A stretch of 64,000 nt of DNA from Symbiodinium sp. CCMP2592. Taxonomy: Eukaryota > Sar > Dinophyceae > Suessiales > Symbiodiniaceae. The position numbers were made by a program, and so were the translations under genes. The notes beneath the pieces were generated by a model that was given only the letters and a program-made list of their open reading frames with translations, was not told where the DNA came from and made no database searches. Every line of letters begins with the position of its first letter. Position 1 is the first letter of the stretch. The stretch covers positions 234,994 through 298,993 of the forward strand of contig CAJNDT010005390.1 in NCBI GenBank assembly GCA_905221615.1, written 5' to 3'. Below are positions 10,750 through 21,479 of this stretch, one piece after another.

Positions 10750-11745
10750 ATGGACCCTCGAGTGCTCGTGTGTGCCCAAGCAGGTCGGGGCCACATTCTG
10801 CAGCAAAACAGGGCGTTCTTTTCGTGTGCCTGCTCTAAACCATCCGGTGCCTATGGGTGCCCAAAGTGGCCAAAGCCAGATTCTGCAGCAAAACAGGGCC
10901 GTTCTTTTCGTGTGCCTGCTCTAAACTGGGTTCCCAGGCTTAGGATCGAAAAATGGACCCTCGAGTGCTCGTGTGTGCCCAAGCAGGTCGCGGCCACATT
11001 CTGCAGCAAAACAGGGCCGTCCTTTTCGTGTGCCTGCTCTAAACCATCCGGTGCCTATGGGTGCCCAAAGCGGCCGAAGCCAAATTCTGCAGCAAAACAA
11101 GGCCGTTCTTTTCGTGTGCCTGCTCTAAACTGGGTTCCCAGGCTTAGGATCGAAAAATGGACCCTCGAGTGCTCGTGTGTGCCCAAGCAGGTCGGGGCCA
11201 CATTCTGCAGCAAAACAGGGCCGTTCTTTTCGGGTGCCTGCTCTAAACCATCCGGTGCCTATGGGTGCCCAAAGCGGCCGAAGCCACATTCTGCAGCAAA
11301 ACAAGGCCGTTCTTTTCGTGTGCCTGCTCTAAACTGGGTTCCCAGGCTTAGGATCGAAAAATGGACCCTCGAGTGCTCGTGTGTGCCCAAGCAGGTCGCG
11401 GCCGCATTCTGCAGCAAAACAGGGCCGTCCTTTTCGTGTGCCTGCTCTAAACCATCCGGTGCCTATGGGTGCCCAAAGCGGCCGAAGCCAAATTCTGCAG
11501 CAAAACAGGGCCGTTCTTTTCGTGTGCCTGCTCTAAACTGGGTTCCCAGGCTTAGGATCGAAAAATGGACCCTCGAGTGCTCGTGTGTGCCCAAGCAGGT
11601 CGCGGCCGCATTCTGCAGCAAAACAGGGCCGTCCTTTTCGTGTGCCTGCTCTAAACCATCCGGTGCCTATGGGTGCCCAAAGCGGCCGAAGCCAAATTCT
11701 GCAGCAAGACAGGGCCGTTCTTTTCGTGTGCCTGCTTTAAACTCT
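10750..11745. repeat. 204-bp tandem array, about five units
   Basis: The mark ATGGACCCTCGAGTGCTCG recurs at 10,750, 10,953, 11,157, 11,361 and 11,565 (periods 203, 204, 204, 204). Each unit has two halves sharing a ~46-bp core (GCAGCAAAACAGGGCCG ... CTGCTCTAAAC). Because 204 is a multiple of three one frame stays open for 356 codons (10,750-11,820), giving a Cys/Lys/Pro-rich repeated peptide. I regard the frame as a by-product of the repeat unless expression is shown. Confidence 0.92.
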
Positions 11746-11819
11746 GCCCTGACCTTCGGCGATTGGAAAACTGGTGCTGATTTTGGTGTACCAAATTCTG
11801 TTCATAAAATGTGCCTTTG

Positions 11820-12143
11820 AATGCAGGGCAGGTGCGAATCTCGAGGTCTCTTCCTTTCTTTTCGTGTGGCTGCTCTTAGAGTTGTCATCGCCGCCGTAAC
11901 GGTAGAAAGACTGTCCGCCTGCCTATAGCTGCATGGGTATTTCCTTCGTGTTGAACGCTTAAAGTCCTTAAGCTAAGGACAAATGCTCCGGGTGAGTTGT
12001 GGTGGGATCTATATCGAGGTCCACGGACGTGACGAACTCTCTTACGCAAAAAATCTCTGACGTCCGTCCTACATTCTTTTTACCGCAACAGTTTGGTCGA
12101 CACACGATCCTTTCATGTGGCAGCTTTAAACCATCCCGGTCTT
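11820..12143. other. Intergenic between array and right direct repeat
   Basis: Contains one degenerate remnant of the array core (TTCTTTTCGTGTGGCTGCTCT near 11,856). No gene recognised. Confidence 0.5.
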
Positions 12144-12353
12144 CTTAAGCCTGAATGCTCAGCTTCTGCCTTCTCACGTACAGGAGCGTAACACACCTGT
12201 ACGGGAATGAAACAAAAGACCTTCTAGTCTTACCTAGAGGTAAATGGTAATTGTAAAGCTACAATTACAGCCATTTACAGGTAACTGCATGTGTGTATAC
12301 AAGTATTCCTTAATATATTCTCTAGACAGTGCTGTCAGTACTATACCAGAGAT
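12144..12353. repeat. ~209-bp direct repeat, right copy
   Basis: Same orientation as 10,500-10,708, differing by scattered substitutions. It includes the internal palindrome around 12,235-12,284. Confidence 0.9.
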
Positions 12354-12553
12354 TGCACTCTCGTGTGCAGATGCTTCTCTGTCGGAAACGCTTAAGAACT
12401 TAAGCTCAGTACGGAAGCTCTGGGTGGCTTCGTTGGGGTGGGCATGTAAGAGCTCCGCGTACGTGACGAACGACGCTTCTGCTGAAGACTTCGGACGTGC
12501 GTCCTTTTTCTTCGTGCCGATTGGGGGTACACCTTTCACGGAAAACAAGCGCG

Positions 12554-12656
12554 AAACCCTAAACCCTAAACCCTAAACCCTAAACCCTAAACCTTAAACC
12601 CTAAACCCTAAACCCTAAACCCTAAACCCCTAAACCCTAAACCCCTAAACCCCAAA
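12554..12656. repeat. Interstitial telomere-like array (CCCTAAA)
   Basis: About fourteen CCCTAAA units with a CCTTAAA variant and some CCCCTAAA units. Confidence 0.95.
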
Positions 12657-14300
12657 CTGGCTTGTCGGCAGCAACTCACGCTTCACGCAGGCCCTGAGCC
12701 AACACCACCGATGCCCAAACCAGACCTGGAAAACGGACCGCCAACCCTGCACCCCATTCCCTAAACCCTACTAGAGGTAAACAAGGGAAACGGAAAAAAA
12801 AACAGGAAAAAAAATTGAAAAAAAATAAGGAACAAAAACCACGCCCAAACCCTACAACCCTAAAACAACAACAAACCCTACAACCCGAGAAAAACCGCCG
12901 CCCGCCACCTCGGTGCCTTCGAAGCACGAGACACAGCAACCCATGGCTCTCGGAGTTTAGGTTTCGAAAACGACGCCCAGTCGACGTAGAATCTGCCCGG
13001 AAGCCCTAGAGCCTGAACCCTAAACCCTTACCTCAAATGCCCCTATAGAAACAGACCTGATGCCTTAGATGTCAAATCGTGCTTGTGTCGCCGCCTTGGG
13101 AGGTTTGGCGAGGGTCAGGGACCAGACAAACCATGCGCAAACGTACTACTGAGCAGGTTAGAGCTAGTCACTCAAAGTTTGAAAGGTCCTGAAGCTCAAA
13201 CCATAAACTTTCGGGCCGTAAGGGAGGCCCGTAGAAGGCCCGCAGAAGCCCGTAGAGGACCGGGAGAGGACGATTTTCCATTTTATATCAACTCCCATAG
13301 TCGGCAACCGGTTTAGGGTTTAGGGTTTAGGGTATAGGATTTAGGGTATCATACAGACCCTTATAATTGCCTAGAGTAGCCAAGCAGGGAGGATTTTGCT
13401 GGATCGAGGCTCTACGTCCCAGCGGCGGCGAGGATGCCAGGCACCACTAATTCTTGTGTTGCTAAGGGGGCTAGGGGGTTTCTATATTTAATACCCTAAA
13501 CCCTAAACCCTAAGACCCTAAACCTGGAATTTGGGGATTTTGGCATTGTTGCGTTGGCGGCTGTCGGGCTGTGTGAGGCTTGGGGATTCAGGCGGATTCG
13601 AGGCCGAGGGCCGCTCTGCATGTCCCTCTAAGGTCCTTACTGGAGCTAAGTCCCCAAACTGAATTTGATGTCCTGGGCTTGCGCTACGATTTAGAGTTTG
13701 AGGTCTTTGATTCTTTGACTTTTGGGCATGGGTATCCCGAACCCGAAAGCTCCTCGACTAATGACAAGCCCTAAATGGACCCTAAACCCATGTACTGCCC
13801 TAAAACCGGTTTAGGGTTTACGGGTTTAAGGTTTACAGTTTAGAGATCAGTTTGTGAGCCCCAATCAAACCCTTGCCAAAAAGCATGTGCATCGATACAG
13901 AACCGTACCAGGCCTCCCTTGAACCCCAAGCCCTAAACACCAAACCCCAAACCTAGGCATAAAACCCTAAACCCCAAACTTTTGGAGTCAGAAGGAGTAC
14001 TACCAGTCCGAAAGGGTTTGGGATTTTTGTTTCAAAGCACAACCGTAAAGGGGTGGGTGCTGAAGATGCCGGTCTCCCCAGGAGACTTCCGACGCAGACA
14101 ATGCAGACGGAAAAGGGCCCTGAAACAGACAAAGCTTGTGGAGTCAAAGGAGTGGTACATTACACTTAGAAAAAAACCCTAAACCCTACCTGGAGGTACT
14201 CTGTTCTGCTTTTTTCCGCCCTTTTGAAGAGGACAGGAAAATGTAGCCTCGCTAAAAAAGGTTCCGCTTTACGGGGGCTGAATTATTTCATTTCTGGGTT
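12657..14300. other. Intergenic, no gene recognised
   Basis: Holds an A-rich tract (12,790-12,840) and short telomere arrays at 13,312-13,345 and 13,494-13,525. Frames of 60-77 codons occur but none has a recognisable domain. Confidence 0.45.
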
Positions 14301-14361
14301 TTAGAAGATGGGACTTATCGGGACGTTGATTTCGATTCGGAATGTCTTCGAACACTCGTTT

Positions 14362-15942
14362 TCACGTGAAGATCGCGAGATGTGCCGAAATCAAGTACCG
14401 CTGCAACGTCCTGCGCATCAGCAAATGAGACCCAACACGCCTGCTCAGACGGGCTATCCGTCCCACCATATCTTCGTCGAGTTGAACGGAAGAGTGCAGC
14501 ACATTTGGCACCCATGGGTGCTGCCTAGAAAGCAGCAGCATATCCCGAAAGCCATGATGCAGGTAATGGATTTTGGGCATCAAAGGATACCTCAGACGAT
14601 TTTGTCGCAAACTCGCCTCAGCGAGGCGTGCATAGCAGCAAAGAAACCTCATACCCGCTTTACCCGCTTTCGCAGCCTCCTCCGAAGACATCCAATAGCC
14701 AGCGCTGTAGCAAACACGAAAACATAAGTTGGCTGAAGCCACACCCTCAAGCGCCAGCTCGGTGACTTCAGTGATCACGTATTGCCTCTTCCTCAAATAA
14801 TCTTCGAAGAAAGACAGAAGCACACGGGTATCATTGAACTTTGACCAAGCTCCAACTGGCCAAGCTTGCATTCCTGACTCCAGACCAAACAAGTTTAAGT
14901 CAATCTGTCCATAATGCAAAGTGAGTTTCGAGTCTTTTCGCCATGCCTTGTAAGCATCATTGAACTCGTCGATTCTGGTGTCGAGACTTTCCTTTGTGTC
15001 CATGCTTTCAAGAATTTCAGCAGCAGTGGATGCCACCATATTCTTTCCCACGCCACCATGAAAATTGTGCCATGCATCAAAGTACAAGTTGCTCGGAAGT
15101 GTTTCATCATCACAAGAGCAGCCCAACCCTTCAAAGAACCGTGGCAGTTCCGGCCAGGGTGGCACCTCGAAGAGTGTGTGGGACCACTCCGGGTACATAT
15201 TCATGTTCTCGAAAGGAACGTTAGGTGTTCCCGCCATGCAAACCCAACATATGCCGTGCCCAGCCACATCTCCAATCTTCTTTTCCACTCGTGCATAGTT
15301 CCGCAGCAGATGACCAACTTTGGCCAGGAATGGATTGTCGCCTGTTAGTCCCAGACATGCAGCATGGAACCGCCGGCCGTTGTAAAGAAAACCTTCGGTT
15401 TGCAATCGTCGGTAAGAAGAACCAATCTGAAAGGCAATGTCATCCCAGACTGACTCGGCCCCTTTGCCATAAATATGCTTCGGCACAGCGACATGAAGGA
15501 ATCTTGATTTCAGACTCCCGCCCATGTTCAGTCCCATTTTCTTAGCCCGATCATCAATGCTATGCAAAGAATTGAAAAGTTGTGAACCTTGTCCAACAGC
15601 ACCCCGCATACTCCACAACAGGATGCCTTTCTTGCGTTTGCCCCTTCCTTCGTCGCCATGCGAATAGAAAGGTAGTGTCCGAGCCAAGTTAAGCTTACCT
15701 GCTGATGCAGCCTCGAATATCCAATGGTCCGGAAAAATCTTGGAGAACCGGTTCCAGAACTCCAGCAGATTGCATTCATCAGGGAAAATCAGATCCAACT
15801 TGTCGCATTCAGCGAGAGCCGAAACCATTTTGTAGGGATCGATCCACGGAATCGGAGTTTCGTCCGGGCCAGCTTTGATGGTATCAATATCAACAGCCAG
15901 CGTGAACCCAGCAGTTCTGAGCCTCATGATGCTCGCGATCAT
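14362..15942 (-). CDS. Dinoflagellate multicopy protein, possible DDE-transposase-like exon
   Basis: A 526-codon minus-strand frame, the longest intact one in the 14-26 kb cluster. I recognise the layout from memory as a highly amplified Suessiales hypothetical family; no search was done. Visible landmarks are HGDEGRGKRKKG near residues 95-106, GHGICWVC near 228-235, FDAWHNFHGGVGKN near 288-301, and LMPKIHYLHH then QLDEDMVGRIARLSRR near 454-502. D97, D289 and the D/E group at 489-491 come in an order compatible with a DDE nuclease such as Plavaka/KDZ types; that is inference. The first ATG directly follows an in-frame TAA and lies just after a TTTGTACAG acceptor-like sequence, so this is probably a terminal exon rather than a whole gene. 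Upstream minus-strand exons at 17-26 kb may belong to the same gene. Confidence 0.7.
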   Translation of the reverse strand: MIASIMRLRTAGFTLAVDIDTIKAGPDETPIPWIDPYKMVSALAECDKLDLIFPDECNLLEFWNRFSKIFPDHWIFEAASAGKLNLARTLPFYSHGDEGRGKRKKGILLWSMRGAVGQGSQLFNSLHSIDDRAKKMGLNMGGSLKSRFLHVAVPKHIYGKGAESVWDDIAFQIGSSYRRLQTEGFLYNGRRFHAACLGLTGDNPFLAKVGHLLRNYARVEKKIGDVAGHGICWVCMAGTPNVPFENMNMYPEWSHTLFEVPPWPELPRFFEGLGCSCDDETLPSNLYFDAWHNFHGGVGKNMVASTAAEILESMDTKESLDTRIDEFNDAYKAWRKDSKLTLHYGQIDLNLFGLESGMQAWPVGAWSKFNDTRVLLSFFEDYLRKRQYVITEVTELALEGVASANLCFRVCYSAGYWMSSEEAAKAGKAGMRFLCCYARLAEASLRQNRLRYPLMPKIHYLHHGFRDMLLLSRQHPWVPNVLHSSVQLDEDMVGRIARLSRRVGSHLLMRRTLQRYLISAHLAIFT

Positions 15943-15989
15943 TTATTTATTCCTGTACAAAGAACCCGAAACTACAAAACGAAACCACT

Positions 15990-17015
15990 ATTGTATTAAT
16001 TCTCTATATCGACTAGCAACTCTCCGAAAGCATTGTGCTCAGCTCGGTGTCGGCTCCCCCGGGCTAGACGACCATAAATGGAGTTTCGCGGTGTGGGGTT
16101 ATCTTCTTCTCGCCTCGAAACAGCCTCTTCCCAGATGCTGGCACCAGCAGCCTGGGAATGGAGGGATTGATTCGTAACTTCTGGTTTTGGGGTAACTTAT
16201 GGTTTTTATTAGGCTTTTTTGATAACTTCTGGTTTTGCTTGGGTAAGACAAGGGCAAGTGAAGTTACAGTAGTCTCTTACACCTTAGATGGTCACCCAGG
16301 GCCAGCAGTCCTCAGTATAAAAAGGGTTGCACAGCATATCTGTACGAGTGTTGTTGGTTGGGGCTAGCACTAAAGTCGGTTATCTTTATTAACCCTGTAA
16401 CATATATGACTTATAATAACCATTGCAGAACATGCACCCAACTATCCCCGACCCTACGTAGAATATATGGGTATTAATGCCTTAAAGCGAAAGCTGAGAT
16501 TTCACTGGAACCCTTTTGATATGCCCGTAGTGTAGGGAGATGGGAGATCGTCAACTTATTGCTGGGATAATAAGGCTTAGGACAGCGTCCTCTAAGTTGC
16601 CCAACATCTAACTAAGATTATACTGCCCCCCTAAACCCAATAACCCCTTCCTTCCTTCTCCGGCGGGGCGCTCCACGTGCCAAAGCTCTGGCCACCTGGA
16701 GGCGCTGCCGATCATCTCCTGGCTTGTGTTGGGTTATTTCGGGCTTTGGGGATGATGGGGTGGCGTCCGGGAGTTGCTCAGCGACCGATCTTTTTCACAC
16801 CGACCTTCCCCATGTTCGTAGCGAGCAGAAAGTGAGAAGTAGCACACATACCACCCATACACAGCATTGCACATGTCTCCCCGAAGAATCTGTGCGTATG
16901 TATGTGTGTGTGAGCGTGTGTAAAAGTGCAATCACGTGTGCACGGGATCACGGTATGAAGGCAACAAGTCTCGATTGGAACAGCGTCGCCCCCATGTGCG
17001 AAAAACTACTTCTTC
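15990..17015. other. Probable intron/intergenic, no gene recognised
   Basis: Unique sequence on the path of the minus-strand exon series. TGTGTG/CACACA-rich patch at 16,850-16,925. No supported frame. Confidence 0.4.
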
Positions 17016-17461
17016 TTACCCAACTTTGATTTGGCAGCAGCTTTCGCTGCACCCTTGGGAACGGCCGGCTTTGCGGAAGGGTTGCTGACCCTTCTCAGTT
17101 TCTCGATGTCGCGGATCTGGGGCCTCAAGGATTTTCGGGAGGGAGCACGATGCTACAGTCAGTGTGGTGTACTGAGTTGATGACAGCACCAGGGCCTCCA
17201 CAGACGTGGCCTTCGAACCCCTCAGTTTTTGAAGCATCGGTAACATGAATATATATTGTATGTCAGGTTGCAACCGGGGAACAGCGAACTCGCCTTCTTG
17301 ATAGCATCCTTCACCGCACTCCTTGCTAGCAGCTCCCCCGAAGTTCTTTGCAAGCGTGTCGCAAAACTGCAATCGAGGTGCTTCAAAGGTGTCTTTGGTG
17401 TGTTGTTGACGGATTTCTGCTGGGCTAGAAGATCGGACAACGTGTCGTAGGAGCTCTCCAT
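17016..17461 (-). CDS. Possible exon(s) of the minus-strand gene
   Basis: Two overlapping minus frames (17,222-17,461 and 17,016-17,372), each open but in different phases. The first contains an Arg/Ser/Ala-rich helical stretch (LARSAVKDAIKKASSLF). No domain recognised; support is only position between better exons and the presence of short acceptor-like sequences. Confidence 0.3.
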
Positions 17462-17723
17462 AGACTCGGCCGAAGATTCCAGCTGCTTCGCATACCTGCT
17501 ACAGCATTACAATTAAACGATTGAATCACTGCGAAGAAGTATTCGTCGGGTTGCAGAGGGCCTCTCGTGTGCAGACTTCGGGTCGGGGTTGTAGGGGGCC
17601 CGCAACTTCACCACAGTGTCATGCAACTTCGCAATGCGAATCAGCAAATCACTCATGGCTCTCTCCACCGCGTCGGAGAGGTCCTGGTATCAGGAAGGAA
17701 ACGTGAATGCAATGAATCTAGAA

Positions 17724-18125
17724 TTATATATGCTTGAAAGCCATGCAAACAGTATCTAGAAATTTGGTATCCTCATCAGACACTCGCTTGGCTTTGTCGT
17801 CGTCAGCATCCACCGCACTGGGGTCCATGTTTTCGAAACCCAGGCTCTTGATATTTGGCATAGCCGGCATGGCATCGTTGACCTCCTTCGGCAACTCCTG
17901 GCCTGCTTCGTTGTTCTCCCACCTGGAAACAATTCTTGTCGTGTCCTTGAGAGTCGTGGTCCAATCGTTCTCCACCCAGTGCCGGAGCTTCTTGGGGTTG
18001 TACTTGTACTTCCTCGCACGGAGTGTTTTTTCTAGACCCCAATCACCCACCGCGATTTCCCTAAACCTTGCCTCCTCAGCTCGGGCTTGTCCTTGGTGTA
18101 CTCCACGACATCCTTGATATCGGAC
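17724..18125 (-). CDS. Exon of minus-strand gene, basic/acidic
   Basis: Frame of about 130 codons after an ACAAACCAG acceptor-like site near 18,126. The peptide is rich in charged residues: LEKTLRARKYKYNPKKL, then a Trp/Thr-rich segment, then an acidic MDPSAVDADDDKAKR tail ending FLDTVCMAFKHI. The first ~35 codons are ambiguous because another frame (DIKDVVEYTKDKPELRR) looks equally protein-like, suggesting a frameshift near 18,060. Function unknown; resembles the linker exons of the amplified dinoflagellate family named for 14,362-15,942. Confidence 0.5.
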   Translation of the reverse strand, partial: VRYQGCRGVHQGQARAEEARFREIAVGDWGLEKTLRARKYKYNPKKLRHWVENDWTTTLKDTTRIVSRWENNEAGQELPKEVNDAMPAMPNIKSLGFENMDPSAVDADDDKAKRVSDEDTKFLDTVCMAFKHI

Positions 18126-18194
18126 CTGGTTTGTTATGGGTTCTCTTGTGGGTCTAGGATTATATAAGGCACACACCAAAGTATAGTAGTTCAC

Positions 18195-18337
18195 TGGGGA
18201 TAGAACGGATTCATCTTCAGGACACTGCTCATTGCAGCCTCCGTATACCATCCAGCCGTGATCTTATTCTCCTTGTTTTTCTCGCGCTCCACAAACTTCG
18301 TCACTTGGGACCGGAAAGAGCCCTTGGTTTTCCCACT
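18195..18337 (-). CDS. Exon with FVEREKNKENKITAGWYTEAAM
   Basis: Minus-strand exon of 143 nt bounded by a TTTCTCAG acceptor at its 5' side and a GTGAAC donor at its 3' side. It encodes a Lys/Glu-rich peptide including KITAGWYTEAAMSSVLKM. It is too short for a stand-alone gene. The alternative frame from 18,555 (VLSECAIEQRVRRACTS onward) reads into the same region and stops at 18,301, so either two alternative exons or a frameshift lie here. Confidence 0.5.
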
Positions 18338-18555
18338 CTGAGAAATGACAGCAGCTGGGACAATGTAACACTCTGAATAGATTTGATTCGAGAGGCTTTC
18401 TGAAAGTTTGCTGCGATAAGCATTTCCGTCAGTGCCTCACGGTTGTCGATGTCTTTGTACAACGTAACAGCCGCCGGCCCTCTTAGGGCTTGCTTCTTCT
18501 TCCCGGAAGTACAGGCTCTCCGAACTCGCTGCTCGATAGCACATTCAGAAAGCAC
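18338..18555 (-). CDS. Exon with RVRRACTSGKKKQALRG
   Basis: Minus frame opening right after a CTATCTCAG acceptor at 18,556. It encodes VLSECAIEQRVRRACTSGKK followed by a Leu/Ile-rich segment and remains open to 18,301. No domain recognised. Position between the Ser/Pro-rich exon (18,656-19,273) and the next exon argues that it is part of the same transcript. Confidence 0.45.
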
Positions 18556-18655
18556 CTGAGATAGAGCCCACACAAATGTGTGTTGATACAAGAACACATG
18601 TGTACATGAGGTGTTTTAGTGAAAAACTAACACGACACAATGTATATGTAAGAAC

Positions 18656-19273
18656 CAGCCAAAAGTCTTGTCCAGTCTTGGGGTCGTGGATCGTGCCGTA
18701 TTTGCCACTGTTTAGCACTTTGGGGCGTTGAAAGGTTCGCCTCTCCTGGGTGTCTTCCTCCTGCTCCTCCATACCTTCCTGATCCTCCTCCTCATCTTCC
18801 TCTGCATCATCATCATCCTCTTCGGGCTCTTCCACACGTGGCGGGAGGGTTCGGGCCCGCGAGGGTGCAGCCACCGGGCGGGGCTTCGTAGGATCCACAA
18901 AGGCGTTCTGCCTCACCATCCGAGTTGAAGGTTTCGGGGCTTCGCTTGAAGATCTCTTGGCACTGGGAGCTTGGCTCGGAGTTCGGCTTGGGCGGCTCGG
19001 AGCTTGGCTTGGGGCTCGTTTGGCAGAGGTGCTCGGGGCAGGGCTGGCACGTCGAGACGACGGGGCTGGTGGGTCGGATCGGGAAATCGATCTTTCCGCC
19101 TTGACTTTGCCTTCCTTAGCCTGATTCAACTTCGCCTGAAGCCTCGCAAGTTGCTCTTCAAGATTTTGTTTCTCTTGCAACAGCTCCATATCTGAGTCAT
19201 CTGTTGCCGGGGGTGTAGCGGGAGGCTCCGGAGAAGCTGGTCGGGGCTTGCTGTCATCACAGTGCTGTCGGTC
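18656..19273 (-). CDS. Coiled-coil and Ser/Pro/Ala-rich acidic exon
   Basis: A 618-nt minus-strand exon (206 codons exactly) between TTTGGGAACAG acceptor and GTTCTT donor. From the N side: Pro-rich segment; a likely coiled coil (MELLQEKQNLEEQLARLQAK followed by LNQAKEGKVKAE); Ser/Ala/Pro repeats with SRTPSQAPS; the segment FVDPTKPRPVAAPSRARTLP; a strongly acidic block of Asp and Glu; then GKYGTIHDPKTGQDFWL. Low-complexity composition suggests a flexible scaffold or nucleic-acid-associated protein. It belongs to the minus-strand exon series and lacks internal stops, so this part of the gene seems undamaged. Confidence 0.65.
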
Positions 19274-19384
19274 CTGTTCCCAAACCCAGAACATAAAACA
19301 CTCATTGCACCTACACCCAAAACGACCCTTTCAACTACTTCGTGTGGAACAGTGAGAAACTTCGCGAGAGGAAAATTGATCGAA

Positions 19385-19431
19385 GGGAGTAGATAGAAAG
19401 ACAGAGGGAGAGAGAGGGAGAGAGGGACAGC
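19385..19431. repeat. Purine (GA/GGGA)n tract
   Basis: AGAGGGAGAGAGAGGGAGAGAGGGA within an apparent intron of the minus-strand gene. Confidence 0.8.
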
Positions 19432-19609
19432 CCTAGAGATAGCAAGTCAAAGTAATTGTACATAATGAGAGATTACATATGTGGTAAATGAATTTAATTG
19501 TAAGACTGTGCTTCACAGTCTATTGTGCTCACACATGTAAGCACAGGCAGACACACACACACAGGCGACGATATGTCGACGACAAGACTTAGACCCAGGT
19601 TCACATTAC

Positions 19610-19918
19610 TTGCACATCAGCACTCAAAGAAGCCCTCTCCTTCGAAGGTGCCTCCGGCGTTGATTGTCGTCGCTTCTGTCGCTTAGAGGCGGGCTTTTTA
19701 GGGCTTGGGGTGGCATCACGATTCAGATCATTCAGATCCAACGTTTCAGCAAGGGATTCTTTGCTGGATGCGGCAGCCATTGAGCGGGAACTGTTCGGGC
19801 CACGCTCTTCTGCTGCTGCTGCTGCATTGAAGCTCCCCTCTAATCTTCGTCGTACACACCGCTCGTTGTTGTCGGCATGGCCCGCCGTTCCACCCAGATC
19901 CTCGCTGAAAGCTTCAAT
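19610..19918 (-). CDS. Ala/Ser-rich exon with basic KKPASKRQKRRQS
   Basis: 309-nt (103-codon) minus-strand exon. The acceptor side ends GCTAG and the donor is GTAATG. It encodes EAFSEDLGGTAGHADNNERC, an Ala run, SLAETLDLNDLNRDATPSP and the basic cluster KKPASKRQKRRQS, which could serve as a nuclear localisation signal. Both splice sites and the exact multiple of three support it as a real exon. Confidence 0.6.
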
Positions 19919-19959
19919 CTAGCTTATCGATCTCAACATCAAAACAGAAGCACATGAAT

Positions 19960-20050
19960 TCTCAAGACAACAATCCTCAGGTTCCCTGGCTTTCTGGGCG
20001 CTTGCAGGCCGGGCCGACATATCCATTTCGGCCAATTGCCGCTCCAAGTC
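19960..20050 (-). CDS. Short exon DLERQLAEMDMSARPASAQK
   Basis: Preceded on the minus strand by TTTCTTACAG, a good acceptor. The peptide begins DLERQLAEMDMSARPASAQK. The donor side is uncertain; dinoflagellates also use non-GT donors, so the 3' limit is approximate. Confidence 0.45.
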
Positions 20051-21470
20051 CTGTAAGAAAGGGTTTAGGGGATATGTTCGGTCTGGATAGTTTCTACTCG
20101 AACATAAGAGATTTCATTAATTACTTACAATAGGGTTTAGGGTCCTCGAGCTGGGCATTCATGGCCTCTTCGGGCATCTCTGACTTGCACTTGACAAGAT
20201 GGGCCATCCCTAGACCCAGCTCACTGCAACTCCACTGCCTGGAGTGAAGATGCACTGGCTTTTTGCCCATCTACGTCCGCCCTTAGAAGACTCCGCACCA
20301 AGGGTCCTATAGTTCCTGGGTGGTTCGAGAGGTAAAGCGGCAATCTGCGGAATCAGCGGCAAACGGCCCCCAAACCCCCAAATAATGACCCATAATTGCC
20401 CTTATAAGTCCCGCGGGAAAAATGTGTCCGCTTACGCTTTTCTGTTGGGTTTTTGTTGTGATCCAGGTTGGTTTTTTGTTGATATAATGTTGCGTTTTTT
20501 TGGTTTCAGGTTGGTTTCAGGTTGGTTTTCGGTTTTTGCCAATCTCAACAAATCCCAACATAATATCAACATTTTGTTGTGATTCGGGGTCCTGGTTCTA
20601 GTGTGGTTTTCAAGAACTATTTATTAGCGTTATAGTGATTTACAACCACGGCGTGGGTTCAATATTAATAACGTCACAGAAGCTTTTAATTGGTTTTAGA
20701 TTCGCGGGGCCTTGTTTCCGGGGTCTGCGGGAATTCCCGCGGGAGCTCCCAACAGGCAGCTATAATATTGCTCTCGAAAGGCTGATACGGGGCCCCACTT
20801 GGGAATTCTTGGGGAATCGGGGCTTCCATATTAGAACACATTCAGGGTGGCCTGCACTATCCTGCTTTGAAAGAAAGCTTCCAGGACAATATGAGTTCCA
20901 AGAACCTGATAAACAATAGTGTTGCCCGACGGTCCTCTTTGTCACCTGCGATCATTGCCGGTATGTTGCACATCAGCTAAGCAGCCAAGACATCTAGTGT
21001 GACATCCTGCAGAATATTAGCAATTATCAGTGAAAATCATCCCACCACCTGTGTCTAATAAGCTCATAAGAACGATCCCTGGTAGCTGTGGCCCAGGCAA
21101 GGACGATCTTCAAATTGCACGCTTGAATTAGCCAAGTGTGTGTGGGCTCTGAAGTTAATACTACAAAGCCGCCATCAGCCTGTGCATCAGACCGTCGAAG
21201 GCAAGAGAGGTCGAGCCCAATCCGGAAGCATCAAGTTTCGGTTGCCCCGGAGGTAAACCAAAACTTCATCCATCGAAGCTTCTTCCCAGACATCACCCAA
21301 ACCCTGCTGGCAGTTCATATCGCTGAGCTGCTCTCGAAGATCCGGCACTGTCAGAGGCTTGGGCTTCCCACTTGCCTGGGCCTTCAGCTGGTGCTTCAGA
21401 GTCACGATCCGCATTCCAAACCGTAGAGGATACTGCCTGGGTCAGCAAGTGTTGTTTGCGGTGTTGCATG
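20051..21470. other. Intron/intergenic, no exon resolved
   Basis: Includes a (GTTTTT/GGTTTC)-rich patch at 20,440-20,545 with repeated TTGGTTTTTTGTT-like words. No exon could be resolved. Confidence 0.4.
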
Positions 21471-21479
21471 GGTTTTAGA

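Noticed and set aside
10500..12353. LTR retrotransposon
   Set aside because: The direct repeats lack TG...CA ends, and no primer-binding site, polypurine tract or pol coding sequence lies between them.
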